Shown piece after piece: positions 28,250 through 36,693 of a stretch of DNA of 64,000 bases. The DNA is from an uncultured Roseateles sp. Lineage in GTDB: Bacteria > Pseudomonadota > Gammaproteobacteria > Burkholderiales > Burkholderiaceae. The stretch is taken from NCBI GenBank assembly GCA_946886855.1, contig CAMPJJ010000010.1, positions 1 to 64,000 of the forward strand, written 5' to 3'. The position numbers and the translations under genes are program-made. Under the pieces are notes generated by a model. The model did not search any database. It was not told the DNA's origin and was given only the letters and a program-made list of their open reading frames with translations. Position 1 is the first letter of the stretch. Each line of letters opens with the position of its first letter.

Positions 28250-28678
28250 ATGCAACGCGACGGACAGTACCGCGGCGTCACCTACCGCGTCGAATCGACA
28301 CCGGCGTCCGGCGACACCTTCGTCGGACATTTCCAGCTGCTGGACGCCGGACGGCGCCGGCACGATGCGGCCGGGCCTGAGGCGGATCGGCTCGCCGCCG
28401 CGGCGCCGGCGGCCGAGGACGCCTTCGGGGATGAGCTCGCACCCGGGCGGAATGAAGCCAACGACGTCAAGGATGCCAAGGACCTCAACGACGTCGAGGG
28501 CGTCGCCGATGTCGTCCATCCGAGCATGGACGCCGCCTGGGCGACGGAGAACGAGGCGCTCAACTACGCCACCGAGGCGGCGTGCCATGCGATCGAGATC
28601 CTGCAGCTCGGCCGACCGCAGGCGCAGGGACGGGGCAGCAGTTCGAGCCGTCGGCGGACGGACTCGTTGGGGCAATAG
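28250..28678 (+). CDS. Hypothetical acidic cytoplasmic protein
   Basis: 142 aa. ATG 28250 follows GGGAGAACC. The N-terminal 30 residues look like a small beta-sheet (Y-R-G-V-T-Y-R-V-E-S, F-V-G-H-F-Q-L-L-D), and a helix near the end (Y-A-T-E-A-A-C-H-A-I-E-I-L) is the other ordered part. The centre is acidic and repetitive (N-D-V-K-D-A-K-D-L-N-D-V-E-G). Proteins of this pattern are common, unnamed small genes in Burkholderiales. No function assigned. It is divergent from the GAF-GGDEF gene; a GTTGT-C-ACAAC palindrome at 28093-28103 lies in the shared 192-bp upstream region. Confidence 0.65.
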   Translation: MQRDGQYRGVTYRVESTPASGDTFVGHFQLLDAGRRRHDAAGPEADRLAAAAPAAEDAFGDELAPGRNEANDVKDAKDLNDVEGVADVVHPSMDAAWATENEALNYATEAACHAIEILQLGRPQAQGRGSSSSRRRTDSLGQ

Positions 28679-28726
28679 GCGTCACGTCACGCACGTCACG
28701 CACGTCACGGCACGTCGAGCTCGACA

Positions 28727-31426
28727 TCACGCCTCGCCGAGGGCGCGCGCGACCAGCGCCATCTGCTCCAGCTGATGGATCGTGTGGGAGGACGTCGCGC
28801 CGGAACCGTTGGCGCGGCGCGCCACGCAGCGCAGTGGCACCTGCCTCGGCAGCACCGCGTCCATCTGCTCGCGCAGGAAAGTCCACGCGCCCTGCTGGCG
28901 ATGCTCCTCCTGCACCCAGGTGATCTCGACCAGGGCCGGGTAGCGCGCGAAGAGCGCCGTCAGCGCGTCCGCCGGGAAGGGATAGAACTGCTCGATGCGG
29001 GCCAGCGCCAGGTCCGCCCGCGCCACCGACCGACGCCCGCGATCCAGGTCGTGATACACCTTGCCGCTGCACAGCAGCAGCCGCTCGACCTGCGACGGAC
29101 GCTCGACCGACGCGTCGTCGATCACGGGCTGGAAGCAGCCGCTCGTCAGCTCGGCGATCTCCGCGTGCGACGCCGGCTCGTGGTACAGCGTGCCCTTGGG
29201 CGACATCACGATCAAGGGCTTGCGCAAGGTGTCGAAAGCCTGCCGGCGCAGCAGATGGAACCATTGCGCCGCCGTCGACGGGCAGGCCACGCGCAGGTTG
29301 TCCTCGCCGCACAGCTGCAGGAAGCGGCTGAGGTAGCCGCTCGAATGATCGGGGCCTATCCCCTCGTTGCCATGCGGCAGCAGCATCACCAGCGAGGAGG
29401 TGTCGCCCCACTTCTCCTCGCCGGAGCTGATGTACTGGTCGACGAAGACCTGCGCGCCGTTGACGAAGTCGCCGAACTGCGCCTCCCACACCGTGAGCGT
29501 GCGCCGCGCACCGACGCTGTAGCCGTACTCGAAACCGAGCACCGCCTCCTCGGACAGCGGCGAGTTGAAGATGTCGAAACGCCCGCGGGACGGATCGCCC
29601 GGACCTCCGCCCTGACCCTGATCGTGACCGTGGTCGTGGTCGTGGTCGTGGCCGTGGCCGTGAACGTGGCCCGCACCGATCTGCCGCAGCGGCACGAACT
29701 CCGTCGGGCCGCCCTCGCCCGAGGCGTCCGTCACCGCACTCGTCTGTGAGGTCCACACCGCCTGCCGATGCAGGAAGGTGCCGCGACGCACGTCCATGCC
29801 GGAGATGCGCACGTTGAGCCCGCCTTGCAGGATCGTCGCGTAGGCGAGGTTCTCGGCGAAGCACCAGTCGGCGCGCAGCGGCGGGTCGGCCAGGCCGGCC
29901 ATGCGCCGCCAGTGGTCCGCGAGCGTGCGCACCATCGCGTGCGGCTCGAAGCCGTCGGGCAGCCGCGTCATCGGATCGATCAGCGCCTGCACGCCGTGCG
30001 CGTCGAGGGCCGGCACCTCACCGGGTCGGCGCAGCGGGGACGGTGCCTCGTCCGGCTCGGGCATCGCCGGATCGGAGAAGGCCTGGTGCGCCCGCACGCG
30101 GCTGTGCGTGAGGTGCGACGCCATGTCGGTGTCGGGCGGCAGGACGCGATCGGCGCGCAGCGCGTCGGCGTAGCGGTCGACGATCGTCGGGTGCGTCTGC
30201 GTCAGCGCATGGATGCGCGGCCGCGTGAGCGCCGGGACGTCGCTCTCCGAATGGCCGAGGCGGCGGTAACCGATCAGGTCGATGACGATGTCGGCGCCGA
30301 AGCGCGCCCGCCAGTCCAGCGCGATCGCCGCGGCGCGCAAGGCCTGCTCGGGCTCGTCGGCGTTCACGCGCAGGACCGGCGCGTCGACCATGCGCGTGAC
30401 GTCGGTGCAGTACTGCGCCGGCCAGGCGCTCATCGGGTTCGGCTCGGTGAAGCCGACCTGGTTGTTGATGATCACATGCACCGTGCCGCCGACGGTGTAG
30501 CCCGGCTTGCCGCCGAGCATCAGCGTCTCCATCACGACGCCCTGCCCCGCGAAGGCCGCGTCGCCGTGCAGCATCAGCGGCAGCACCAGCCGCCGGCCGT
30601 CCTGGTCCGCGCGCTCGCGGCTGAGCGCGTCCTGGCAGGCTCGCGCCAGGCCGGTGAGCACGGGATGCACGCTCTGCAGGTGCGAGGGGTTGTGGGCGAG
30701 CGTCAGCGTCACGCGGCCGCGCGGCGTGTCGAGCTCGCGCTCGCCGCCGAGGTGGTAGATGAGGTCGGTGTGCCGCTCGGGATGCGGCGACTTCGGGTCG
30801 AAGAAGTCGAGCACGCGCGCCGGCGGGACACCCATCAGGTTGACCAGCACGTTGACCCGGCCGCGGTGCGGCATGCCGAGGAAGATGCGCCGCACGCCGT
30901 GGCCCGCCGCCTGCTCGCAGAGCGCGTCCAGCAGCGGGATCAGCGTTTCGTTGCCCTCCAGCGAGAAGCGCTTTGCATGCGGGAAGGCTTGCGCGACGTG
31001 CTCTTCCCAGCCCTGGGCGCGGATCAGCCGGTCGAGCAGCGCGAGGCGCTCCGCGGCGCCGCCCGCGCCCGGCGGCGCGGACTCCATCGCGTGATGGAGC
31101 CAGTCGCGCCGCGACGCGTCCCGCACCGCGCTGGCATCGAGCGCCAGCCCGCCGCAGTAGATCGCCTTCAGCGCGCGGTCGAGGTCGGCGACGGTGCGGG
31201 CGCTCCACAGCGGCGTGCCGCGCGGCGACAGCCAGTCGCCCGGTTGCAGGCCGAAGCGCTGCGGATCGAGCAGCGTCGGATCGGCCGGGCGCGAGAGACC
31301 GAGCGGATCCAGCCGCGCACTGCGATGGCCGTCGCGGCGATGCGCGTCGATGAAGGCGAGCACCTCGGGTCGCCAACGCGTGGGCGTCTCGCCCGCGGGG
31401 GCGCCCTCTTGCATCCGGTCGTTCAT
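28727..31426 (-). CDS. 2-oxoglutarate dehydrogenase E1-like protein (SucA paralogue) with His-rich insertion
   Basis: 899 aa, slightly shorter than SucA (about 935-950). The thiamine diphosphate motif G-D-A-A-F to N-N-Q-V-G-F-T, the active-site stretch G-M-P-H-R-G-R-V-N-V-L and the C-terminal transketolase region (S-P-L-S-E-E-A-V-L-G-F-E-Y-G-Y-S, L-L-P-H-G-N-E-G-I-G-P-D-H-S) are all conserved, so the decarboxylase is probably active. An insertion of alternating His with Gly/Asp (about residues 587-603) sits between the F-V-P-L-R-Q-I strand and the R-F-D-I-F-N-S segment, where normal SucA has a short loop. No sucB or lpd follows. The gene begins 37 bp after the chemoreceptor gene with AGGGAG before ATG. 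Confidence 0.88.
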   Translation of the reverse strand: MNDRMQEGAPAGETPTRWRPEVLAFIDAHRRDGHRSARLDPLGLSRPADPTLLDPQRFGLQPGDWLSPRGTPLWSARTVADLDRALKAIYCGGLALDASAVRDASRRDWLHHAMESAPPGAGGAAERLALLDRLIRAQGWEEHVAQAFPHAKRFSLEGNETLIPLLDALCEQAAGHGVRRIFLGMPHRGRVNVLVNLMGVPPARVLDFFDPKSPHPERHTDLIYHLGGERELDTPRGRVTLTLAHNPSHLQSVHPVLTGLARACQDALSRERADQDGRRLVLPLMLHGDAAFAGQGVVMETLMLGGKPGYTVGGTVHVIINNQVGFTEPNPMSAWPAQYCTDVTRMVDAPVLRVNADEPEQALRAAAIALDWRARFGADIVIDLIGYRRLGHSESDVPALTRPRIHALTQTHPTIVDRYADALRADRVLPPDTDMASHLTHSRVRAHQAFSDPAMPEPDEAPSPLRRPGEVPALDAHGVQALIDPMTRLPDGFEPHAMVRTLADHWRRMAGLADPPLRADWCFAENLAYATILQGGLNVRISGMDVRRGTFLHRQAVWTSQTSAVTDASGEGGPTEFVPLRQIGAGHVHGHGHDHDHDHGHDQGQGGGPGDPSRGRFDIFNSPLSEEAVLGFEYGYSVGARRTLTVWEAQFGDFVNGAQVFVDQYISSGEEKWGDTSSLVMLLPHGNEGIGPDHSSGYLSRFLQLCGEDNLRVACPSTAAQWFHLLRRQAFDTLRKPLIVMSPKGTLYHEPASHAEIAELTSGCFQPVIDDASVERPSQVERLLLCSGKVYHDLDRGRRSVARADLALARIEQFYPFPADALTALFARYPALVEITWVQEEHRQQGAWTFLREQMDAVLPRQVPLRCVARRANGSGATSSHTIHQLEQMALVARALGEA

Positions 31427-31463
31427 CTGAAACTCCCTGGTGAGTTTGCAAAGACCCCGGCCG

Positions 31464-33008
31464 TCAAAGGACGAAGGCCCGCACCGCGTTGTTCAGATGC
31501 GCCGCTTCATCCTGCAGCGCCTTCGCCGACGCGGTGCTCTGCTCCACCATCGCGGCGTTCTTCTGCGTGGTGTCGTCCATCTGGATGATGGCGGCGTTGA
31601 CCTGCTCGATGCCCATGCTCTGCTCGCGGCTGGAGGCGCTGATCTCGGCGACGACGCCGCTGACCCGCCGGATGCCCGAGACCACCTGCGCCATCGTCTC
31701 GCCGGCCCGCTCCACCAGCCGGCCGCCGGCCCCGACCTGCTCGGTCGATTCGACGATCAGCGCCTTGATCTCCTTGGCCGCGCCGGCCGAGCGCTGCGCC
31801 AGCGCGCGCACCTCCGACGCCACCACCGCGAAGCCGCGTCCGTGCTCGCCCGCGCGTGCCGCCTCCACCGCCGCATTCAGCGCCAGGATGTTGGTCTGGA
31901 AGGCGATGCCGTCGATCGTGCCGATGATCTCGCCGATGCGCTGCGAGGACGCGGAGATGGCGCTCATCGTCGCGACCACCTCGCCGACCGCCTTGCCGCC
32001 TTCGCTGGCCACGTCGGAGGCGGACGCCGCGCTCGCATTGGCCTGGTCGGCGTTGTCCGCGCTCATGCGCACCGCCGCAGTGAGCTGTTCCATCGCCGAC
32101 GCGGTCTGCTGCAGCGCGCTGGCCTGCGCCTCGGTGCGGGCCGACAGGTCGGCGTTGCCCTGCGCGACCTCCTTGGCCGCCGCCGAGATGGTGTCCGCGC
32201 CCTGCCGCACCTCGGAGACGATGCGATGCAGGCTGCGCACCATGTGCTGCAGCGCACCGATCAGGCGGCCGATCTCGTCGGTGCTCTGCGGCATCGGGCG
32301 CAGCGTGAGGTCGCCCTTGGCGACATCCTCGGCCAGCCGGATCGCGCCATGGATGCGTTGCGTGATCGAGCGCGTGATGCTGACCGCCGTCACCACGCCC
32401 AGCACCACCGCGATCGCGGCCACCAGCGTCATCCACAGCTTGGAGCGCCGCGCGTCTTCCTTGGCCTTCACGACGTCGTCCGCCATGGCCTTGGCCTGGT
32501 GGTCGACCATCTTGTCGATCAGCGCGTAGTAGCGGACCTGCGACTGCGCCATGTCCCCCTGGTAGACCGCCATGGCCTGCTCGCGCTGCCCCGCCGCGAC
32601 CAGGTCGAAGAGCTTGCGCACCGCCGCGCCATAGGTCTTCCGGGCCTCCGACTGCTCGGCGAAGATGGCCTTGGCCTCGTCGGTGTTGAGCATCTTCTCG
32701 AACTTCGCGAAGTTCGCGGTGTTGGCGGCGCGCACGGCGGCGTAATCGTCCATGTAGCGCTTGGCCTGCGCGGGGTCGGTGGCCATCAGCAGCCGGCCGA
32801 TGACGATCACCCCCTGGTCGCCGACATTCTTGATGTCGTCGCTGACGGCGATCTGCGCGTAGCGGTCCTCCACCACCCGGTCCATCGTGCCGCTGGTGCG
32901 GTTCAGCACCGAGACGGCCACGGCCAGCACGAGCAGCAGCAAGGCAATCACGACGGCGAATGCGGCGGCCAGCCGCGTGCCGATGTTGAAGTTTGACAAC
33001 GTTGGCAT
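31464..33008 (-). CDS. Methyl-accepting chemotaxis protein with 4-helix-bundle sensor
   Basis: 514 aa, a typical Tsr/Tar-class receptor. Membrane helix 1 at about residues 12-34, a periplasmic four-helix bundle ligand domain (about 35-188), membrane helix 2 (about 190-212), HAMP (about 213-265) and the long signalling coiled coil with the hairpin tip G-T-I-D-G-I-A-F-Q-T-N-I-L-A-L-N-A-A-V-E near residue 375. It lacks the C-terminal N-W-E-T-F pentapeptide that tethers CheR. AGGGAG is 6 bp before ATG 33008. The SucA-like gene follows on the same strand after 37 bp, which would link a receptor and a metabolic enzyme in one transcript. Confidence 0.93.
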   Translation of the reverse strand: MPTLSNFNIGTRLAAAFAVVIALLLLVLAVAVSVLNRTSGTMDRVVEDRYAQIAVSDDIKNVGDQGVIVIGRLLMATDPAQAKRYMDDYAAVRAANTANFAKFEKMLNTDEAKAIFAEQSEARKTYGAAVRKLFDLVAAGQREQAMAVYQGDMAQSQVRYYALIDKMVDHQAKAMADDVVKAKEDARRSKLWMTLVAAIAVVLGVVTAVSITRSITQRIHGAIRLAEDVAKGDLTLRPMPQSTDEIGRLIGALQHMVRSLHRIVSEVRQGADTISAAAKEVAQGNADLSARTEAQASALQQTASAMEQLTAAVRMSADNADQANASAASASDVASEGGKAVGEVVATMSAISASSQRIGEIIGTIDGIAFQTNILALNAAVEAARAGEHGRGFAVVASEVRALAQRSAGAAKEIKALIVESTEQVGAGGRLVERAGETMAQVVSGIRRVSGVVAEISASSREQSMGIEQVNAAIIQMDDTTQKNAAMVEQSTASAKALQDEAAHLNNAVRAFVL

Positions 33009-33050
33009 GTTTTTTCTCCCTGAGGCCGAACGGTTGGACCTCGGCGGGGC

Positions 33051-33079
33051 AAAAAACGGTCCGGCAGGCTTTACTGCCG
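33051..33079 (-). terminator. Candidate intrinsic terminator after the small gene
   Basis: On the minus strand CGGCAG-TAAAGC-CTGCCG is followed by GACCG and TTTTTT. The 5-base gap between stem and U-tract weakens it. It would separate the small gene at 33.1-33.4 kb from the chemoreceptor gene. Confidence 0.5.
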
Positions 33080-33113
33080 CTCGTTCACGGCATCTGCCCA
33101 GGGCGCGGATGGC

Positions 33114-33374
33114 TCACGCCTGCTCTGCGAACGTCGCGATGTACTGGCACGCGACGCGATCGGCGTGGGCGACGGCCTCGTCGGCGGACGGGAATTCGTC
33201 GTCGAGGTCGTGCCAGGCGGTGACGCCCGGACGGCCGTCGTCCACGCCCTTGACGACGAAGCGCCCGCGCCAGGGCCCGGCGCCGGGCCCATGGGGATCG
33301 CCCGGGGTCGTGCCGTGGGTATCGAGGATGTAGGTGCGGCCCTTGTGCTGGCGGACGGTTTGCGAGGTCGTCAT
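33114..33374 (-). CDS. Small hypothetical soluble protein
   Basis: 86 aa from ATG 33374; a TTG three codons upstream is possible, and neither has a strong ribosome site. The sequence is compact and ordered: a beta-rich front (G-R-T-Y-I-L-D-T-H-G; W-R-G-R-F-V-V-K-G) and a C-terminal helix (S-A-D-E-A-V-A-H-A-D-R-V-A-C-Q-Y-I). The pattern strand-strand-helix with W-H-D-L-D-D-E-F-P-S-A-D-E-A recalls small proteins of unknown function that are frequent in Burkholderiales and beta-proteobacteria. No role assigned. Confidence 0.65.
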   Translation of the reverse strand: MTTSQTVRQHKGRTYILDTHGTTPGDPHGPGAGPWRGRFVVKGVDDGRPGVTAWHDLDDEFPSADEAVAHADRVACQYIATFAEQA

Positions 33375-33520
33375 GGTCGGCAACGTTCGGACGGACGTCG
33401 GGGAGCCGGGTCGACGTGCGCGAAGGAAGCGGCACGGACACGGGTCATGCGGAGTCTGTGTTGTACACCCGCTCCCGCTTCACAGGCATGAAATCCTTGC
33501 GACCGCTCGGTCGACGCAGA

Positions 33521-36500
33521 TCAGCGGACCTGATTCCGCCCTTCCCGCTTGGCGAGGTACATCGCCTCATCCGCCTGCGCGATGAGGCTTTCCAGCGTGC
33601 ACGTGTCGCTGGGCACGCAGGCGGCGACGCCGAGGCTGACGGTGACCACCGGACGGACGGGCGAGGTCGGATGCGGCATGGCGAGCGACTCGATGCCGGC
33701 GCGGACGGACTCGGCCACTTTGAGGGCGGCCTCGCGGTCGGCGCCGGGCAGCAGCACGACGAACTCCTCGCCGCCGTAGCGCGCCGCGAGATCGCCCGCG
33801 CGCCCGATCGACGCGCCCAGCACGGCGCCCACGGCGGCCAGGCATTCATCGCCCTTCAGGTGTCCCATCTGGTCGTTGTAGCGCTTGAACGCGTCGACGT
33901 CGGCGATCACCAGCGCCAGCGAGGTATTGGCGCGACGCGCGCGGCGCCACTCCTCGTCGGCGGCTTCGTTGAACCGGCGGCGGTTCGGCAGCCCGGTGAC
34001 CGCGTCGAGGAAGGAGAGCTGCTTCAGATGCTCGTTGGCCTGCCGGAGTTCCTCGGTGCGTTGCGCCACCAGGCGCTCCATCTCGACGTGGCGCACGCGG
34101 AGCTGGCGCATCCGGAACATCACGGCACCGGCGAAGAAGCCGATCGCGCCCACCGCGACCAGGACGTGGAACCAGCCGGTCTCATGGAAGCGCGGCTGCA
34201 CGGTGACGGCCAGCGGGGTGTCCGACTCGCGCCAGCGCTGACCGTCGCCGGACACCGCCAGGCGCAGCGTGTACCGGCCGTGCGACAGCGCCGGGAAGGT
34301 GAGCTCGCGGTCGTTGCCGACGTCGGTCCAGCCGCGCGACAGGCCTTCCATCCAGAAGCGGAAACGCACCCGGTCGGCTTCGCGCAGCGTCGACGCCGCG
34401 AGACTGACCGACAGCGCCACCGGCCCCGGTGGCAGCGCCAGCGGCTGGCCGTCCAGGGCGCGCGTTTCGCCGTCGACCTTGATCTGCTGGATGCGCACCG
34501 TCGGCGGTTCGCCGCCGCCGGGCAGGCGCCCGGGATCGACCACCACCAGACCCGCCGACGACGGCAGCCACACCCGCCCCTGGGCATCGATCGCGCCGGC
34601 GGCCTGCAGGCTGCCGGCGAAGCTGGTCGCGCGCAGCGCGTCGCCGGGGCCGTAGCCGACCGAGCGCACCTGCTTGAGCCGACCGTCGAGGAAGCCGTCG
34701 AGATCGTCCCGCGCGACGCGGTAGAAGCCGCGGTTGCAGGTGATCCAGAAGTGCCCCGCACGGTCCTCGAGGAAGACCTGCGACAGCCCGTCCCACAGGC
34801 CGTCCGCCGGCTTGATCGCGCCGATGCGGCCGTCCTTGAGGCGGTTGATGCCCTCGCCGTTCGTGCCGATCCAGAGCTCGCCGCGGGCGTCTTCCTTGAG
34901 CGCGACGATCCAGTCGGACAGCAGGCCGTCGGCGGTCGTGAACTGCCGCGCCTTGCCGTCGCGCCAGCGCACCAGTCCCTGCCCGGTCGTGCCGAACCAC
35001 AGCGTGCCGGCGCTGTCCTGCAGGATCGCGGCGACACCCTCGTTGGGCAGGCCGGGCGCGGTGACGACGTCGAAGCCGCGGCCGTTGAAGCGCGCCAGCG
35101 CCGAGCGCGTGCCGACCCACACCGTGCCGGCGCGGTCCTCGAAGATCGCGCGGACCTCGATGCCGGGCAGCCCGCTGTCGGCGCCGAAGGTGTCGATGTG
35201 GCCGTCCGGCCGCCGCCGCGCGACGCCGGCCGTGTAGGTGCCGATCCAGAGCGTGCCGTCGCGCGCCTCGTGCATCGTGGAGACCTCGTCGGTCGGAAGA
35301 CCGTCGGCCCGGCGCACCGTCTCGATGCGGCCGTCCTTCAAGCGGTTGAGTCCGCCGCCGGAGGTCGCGGCCCAGATCGAGCCGTCGCGCGCGGCGACGA
35401 CCGACCGGACGTTGTCGTGGCTGAGGCCCTCGGGCGTGCCGAGCACGGTGAAGGCGCGGTTGCGCAGGCGATTCAGGCCGTCGACCCAGGTGCCGACCCA
35501 GACGCTGCCCTCGCGGTCGCCCATCAGCGACCAGATCTGGTTGCCGGCCAGTCCCGTGCCCGGACCGCTGCCGGTCGAGATCGTGCTGAAGCGACCGTCG
35601 CGGAAGCGGCTGACGCCCGCGCCCCAGCTGCCCACCCACAGGTCGCCGCGGGCGTCGCGGGTCAGCGCGGTCAGATGGTCGCTGGGCAGGCCGTCGGCGG
35701 TCGTGTAGACACGCGCCGGCGGCTGGTCGACGCCTGGCATGCGGACCAGCCCGCCGCCCGCCGTCGCCGCCCAGATGCCGCCCGCGGGATCGGTCAGCAC
35801 GAAGCGCACCTGAAGATGCGGGAAGCCGTTCGCCGGATCGAAGACCTTGAACCTGCCGTCCGGCGTCATCGCGAACAGGCCGGCCCCGGTGGTGCCGATC
35901 CAGAGCGTGCCAGCGGTGTCGAAGGCGACGCTGCGCAGACGCGCGCTGGGCAGGCCGTCCGCGGCGCCGAAGACCTTGACCGCGCCGTCCTTCCAGCGGA
36001 CCAGCCCGCCGTCGCCGGCGGCCCAGATCGCGCCGGCCTGGTCCTCGACCAGGGACCAGATCCGGCGGCGGCCCACCTGTGCCTTGGTGATGGCTGTCGA
36101 AAACCGGCCTTGCTCGTAGACGGTCACGCCGTTGGGATGGCCGATCCACAGCCGGCCGCGACGGTCCTCGAGCAGCGCGAACACCGGCTGCGAAGCGACG
36201 TCCGGCGCCTGCGCGGCGTCGAAGCCCACGAAACGCTTGCCGTCGAAGCGCGCCAGACCGCCGCCCGTGCCTATCCACAGGCCGCCGTCGCGGGACTGGA
36301 GCAAAGCCTGGACGGTGTTGAGCGGCAGCCCTTGTTCGGTCTGCCAGAGGTCGATCTTGTACTGGCTGACCGCGCGGGCCGGATCGGACAGGTCGCCGAT
36401 GGCGCCCGGATCGACGGCCGGCGCGGAAGCCGAGGAGGCGGCCGAGGCGGCGCCGGCCGTCCCCGCCGCCATCGCGCCCGGTGCGCCGAACGCCGCGCAG

Positions 36501-36595
36501 CACGCGGCGAGCAGCCAAGCCGCCGCGCGGTGACGCAGGGTCGTCGCGGGCACGGGATCGGCGCAGGGCGCGGGGGAGGACCGGTCGAAAGTCAT
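33521..36595 (-). CDS. Two-component-regulator-propeller diguanylate cyclase
   Basis: 1024 aa from ATG 36595. A signal peptide (to about residue 45) is followed by about 13 beta-propeller repeats (about 75-660), each with variants of G-x-L-W-I-G-T or W-V-G-T and G-L-P-S/N-D-x-V, forming two periplasmic propellers. A Y_Y_Y domain follows (about 690-755; F-R-F-W-M-E-G-L-S-R-G-W-T-D-V, Y-T-L-R-L-A-V-S), then one membrane helix (about 790-810), a short coiled coil and a GGDEF domain with R-Y-G-G-E-E-F. It is predicted to sense a periplasmic ligand, perhaps a glycan or oligosaccharide, and make c-di-GMP. It is separated from rtcR by 98 bp on the same strand but is unlikely to belong to the rtc system. 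Confidence 0.9.
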   Translation of the reverse strand: MTFDRSSPAPCADPVPATTLRHRAAAWLLAACCAAFGAPGAMAAGTAGAASAASSASAPAVDPGAIGDLSDPARAVSQYKIDLWQTEQGLPLNTVQALLQSRDGGLWIGTGGGLARFDGKRFVGFDAAQAPDVASQPVFALLEDRRGRLWIGHPNGVTVYEQGRFSTAITKAQVGRRRIWSLVEDQAGAIWAAGDGGLVRWKDGAVKVFGAADGLPSARLRSVAFDTAGTLWIGTTGAGLFAMTPDGRFKVFDPANGFPHLQVRFVLTDPAGGIWAATAGGGLVRMPGVDQPPARVYTTADGLPSDHLTALTRDARGDLWVGSWGAGVSRFRDGRFSTISTGSGPGTGLAGNQIWSLMGDREGSVWVGTWVDGLNRLRNRAFTVLGTPEGLSHDNVRSVVAARDGSIWAATSGGGLNRLKDGRIETVRRADGLPTDEVSTMHEARDGTLWIGTYTAGVARRRPDGHIDTFGADSGLPGIEVRAIFEDRAGTVWVGTRSALARFNGRGFDVVTAPGLPNEGVAAILQDSAGTLWFGTTGQGLVRWRDGKARQFTTADGLLSDWIVALKEDARGELWIGTNGEGINRLKDGRIGAIKPADGLWDGLSQVFLEDRAGHFWITCNRGFYRVARDDLDGFLDGRLKQVRSVGYGPGDALRATSFAGSLQAAGAIDAQGRVWLPSSAGLVVVDPGRLPGGGEPPTVRIQQIKVDGETRALDGQPLALPPGPVALSVSLAASTLREADRVRFRFWMEGLSRGWTDVGNDRELTFPALSHGRYTLRLAVSGDGQRWRESDTPLAVTVQPRFHETGWFHVLVAVGAIGFFAGAVMFRMRQLRVRHVEMERLVAQRTEELRQANEHLKQLSFLDAVTGLPNRRRFNEAADEEWRRARRANTSLALVIADVDAFKRYNDQMGHLKGDECLAAVGAVLGASIGRAGDLAARYGGEEFVVLLPGADREAALKVAESVRAGIESLAMPHPTSPVRPVVTVSLGVAACVPSDTCTLESLIAQADEAMYLAKREGRNQVR

Positions 36596-36693
36596 AGGCA
36601 GGACAGCGGCGATTGTGACCGGTCCTGAAGCAGCATCCCGGTTGCCGTACGGGCGACGGGTGCGGTGCGCGTGAAGGTGGGGGCGGTCATCGT

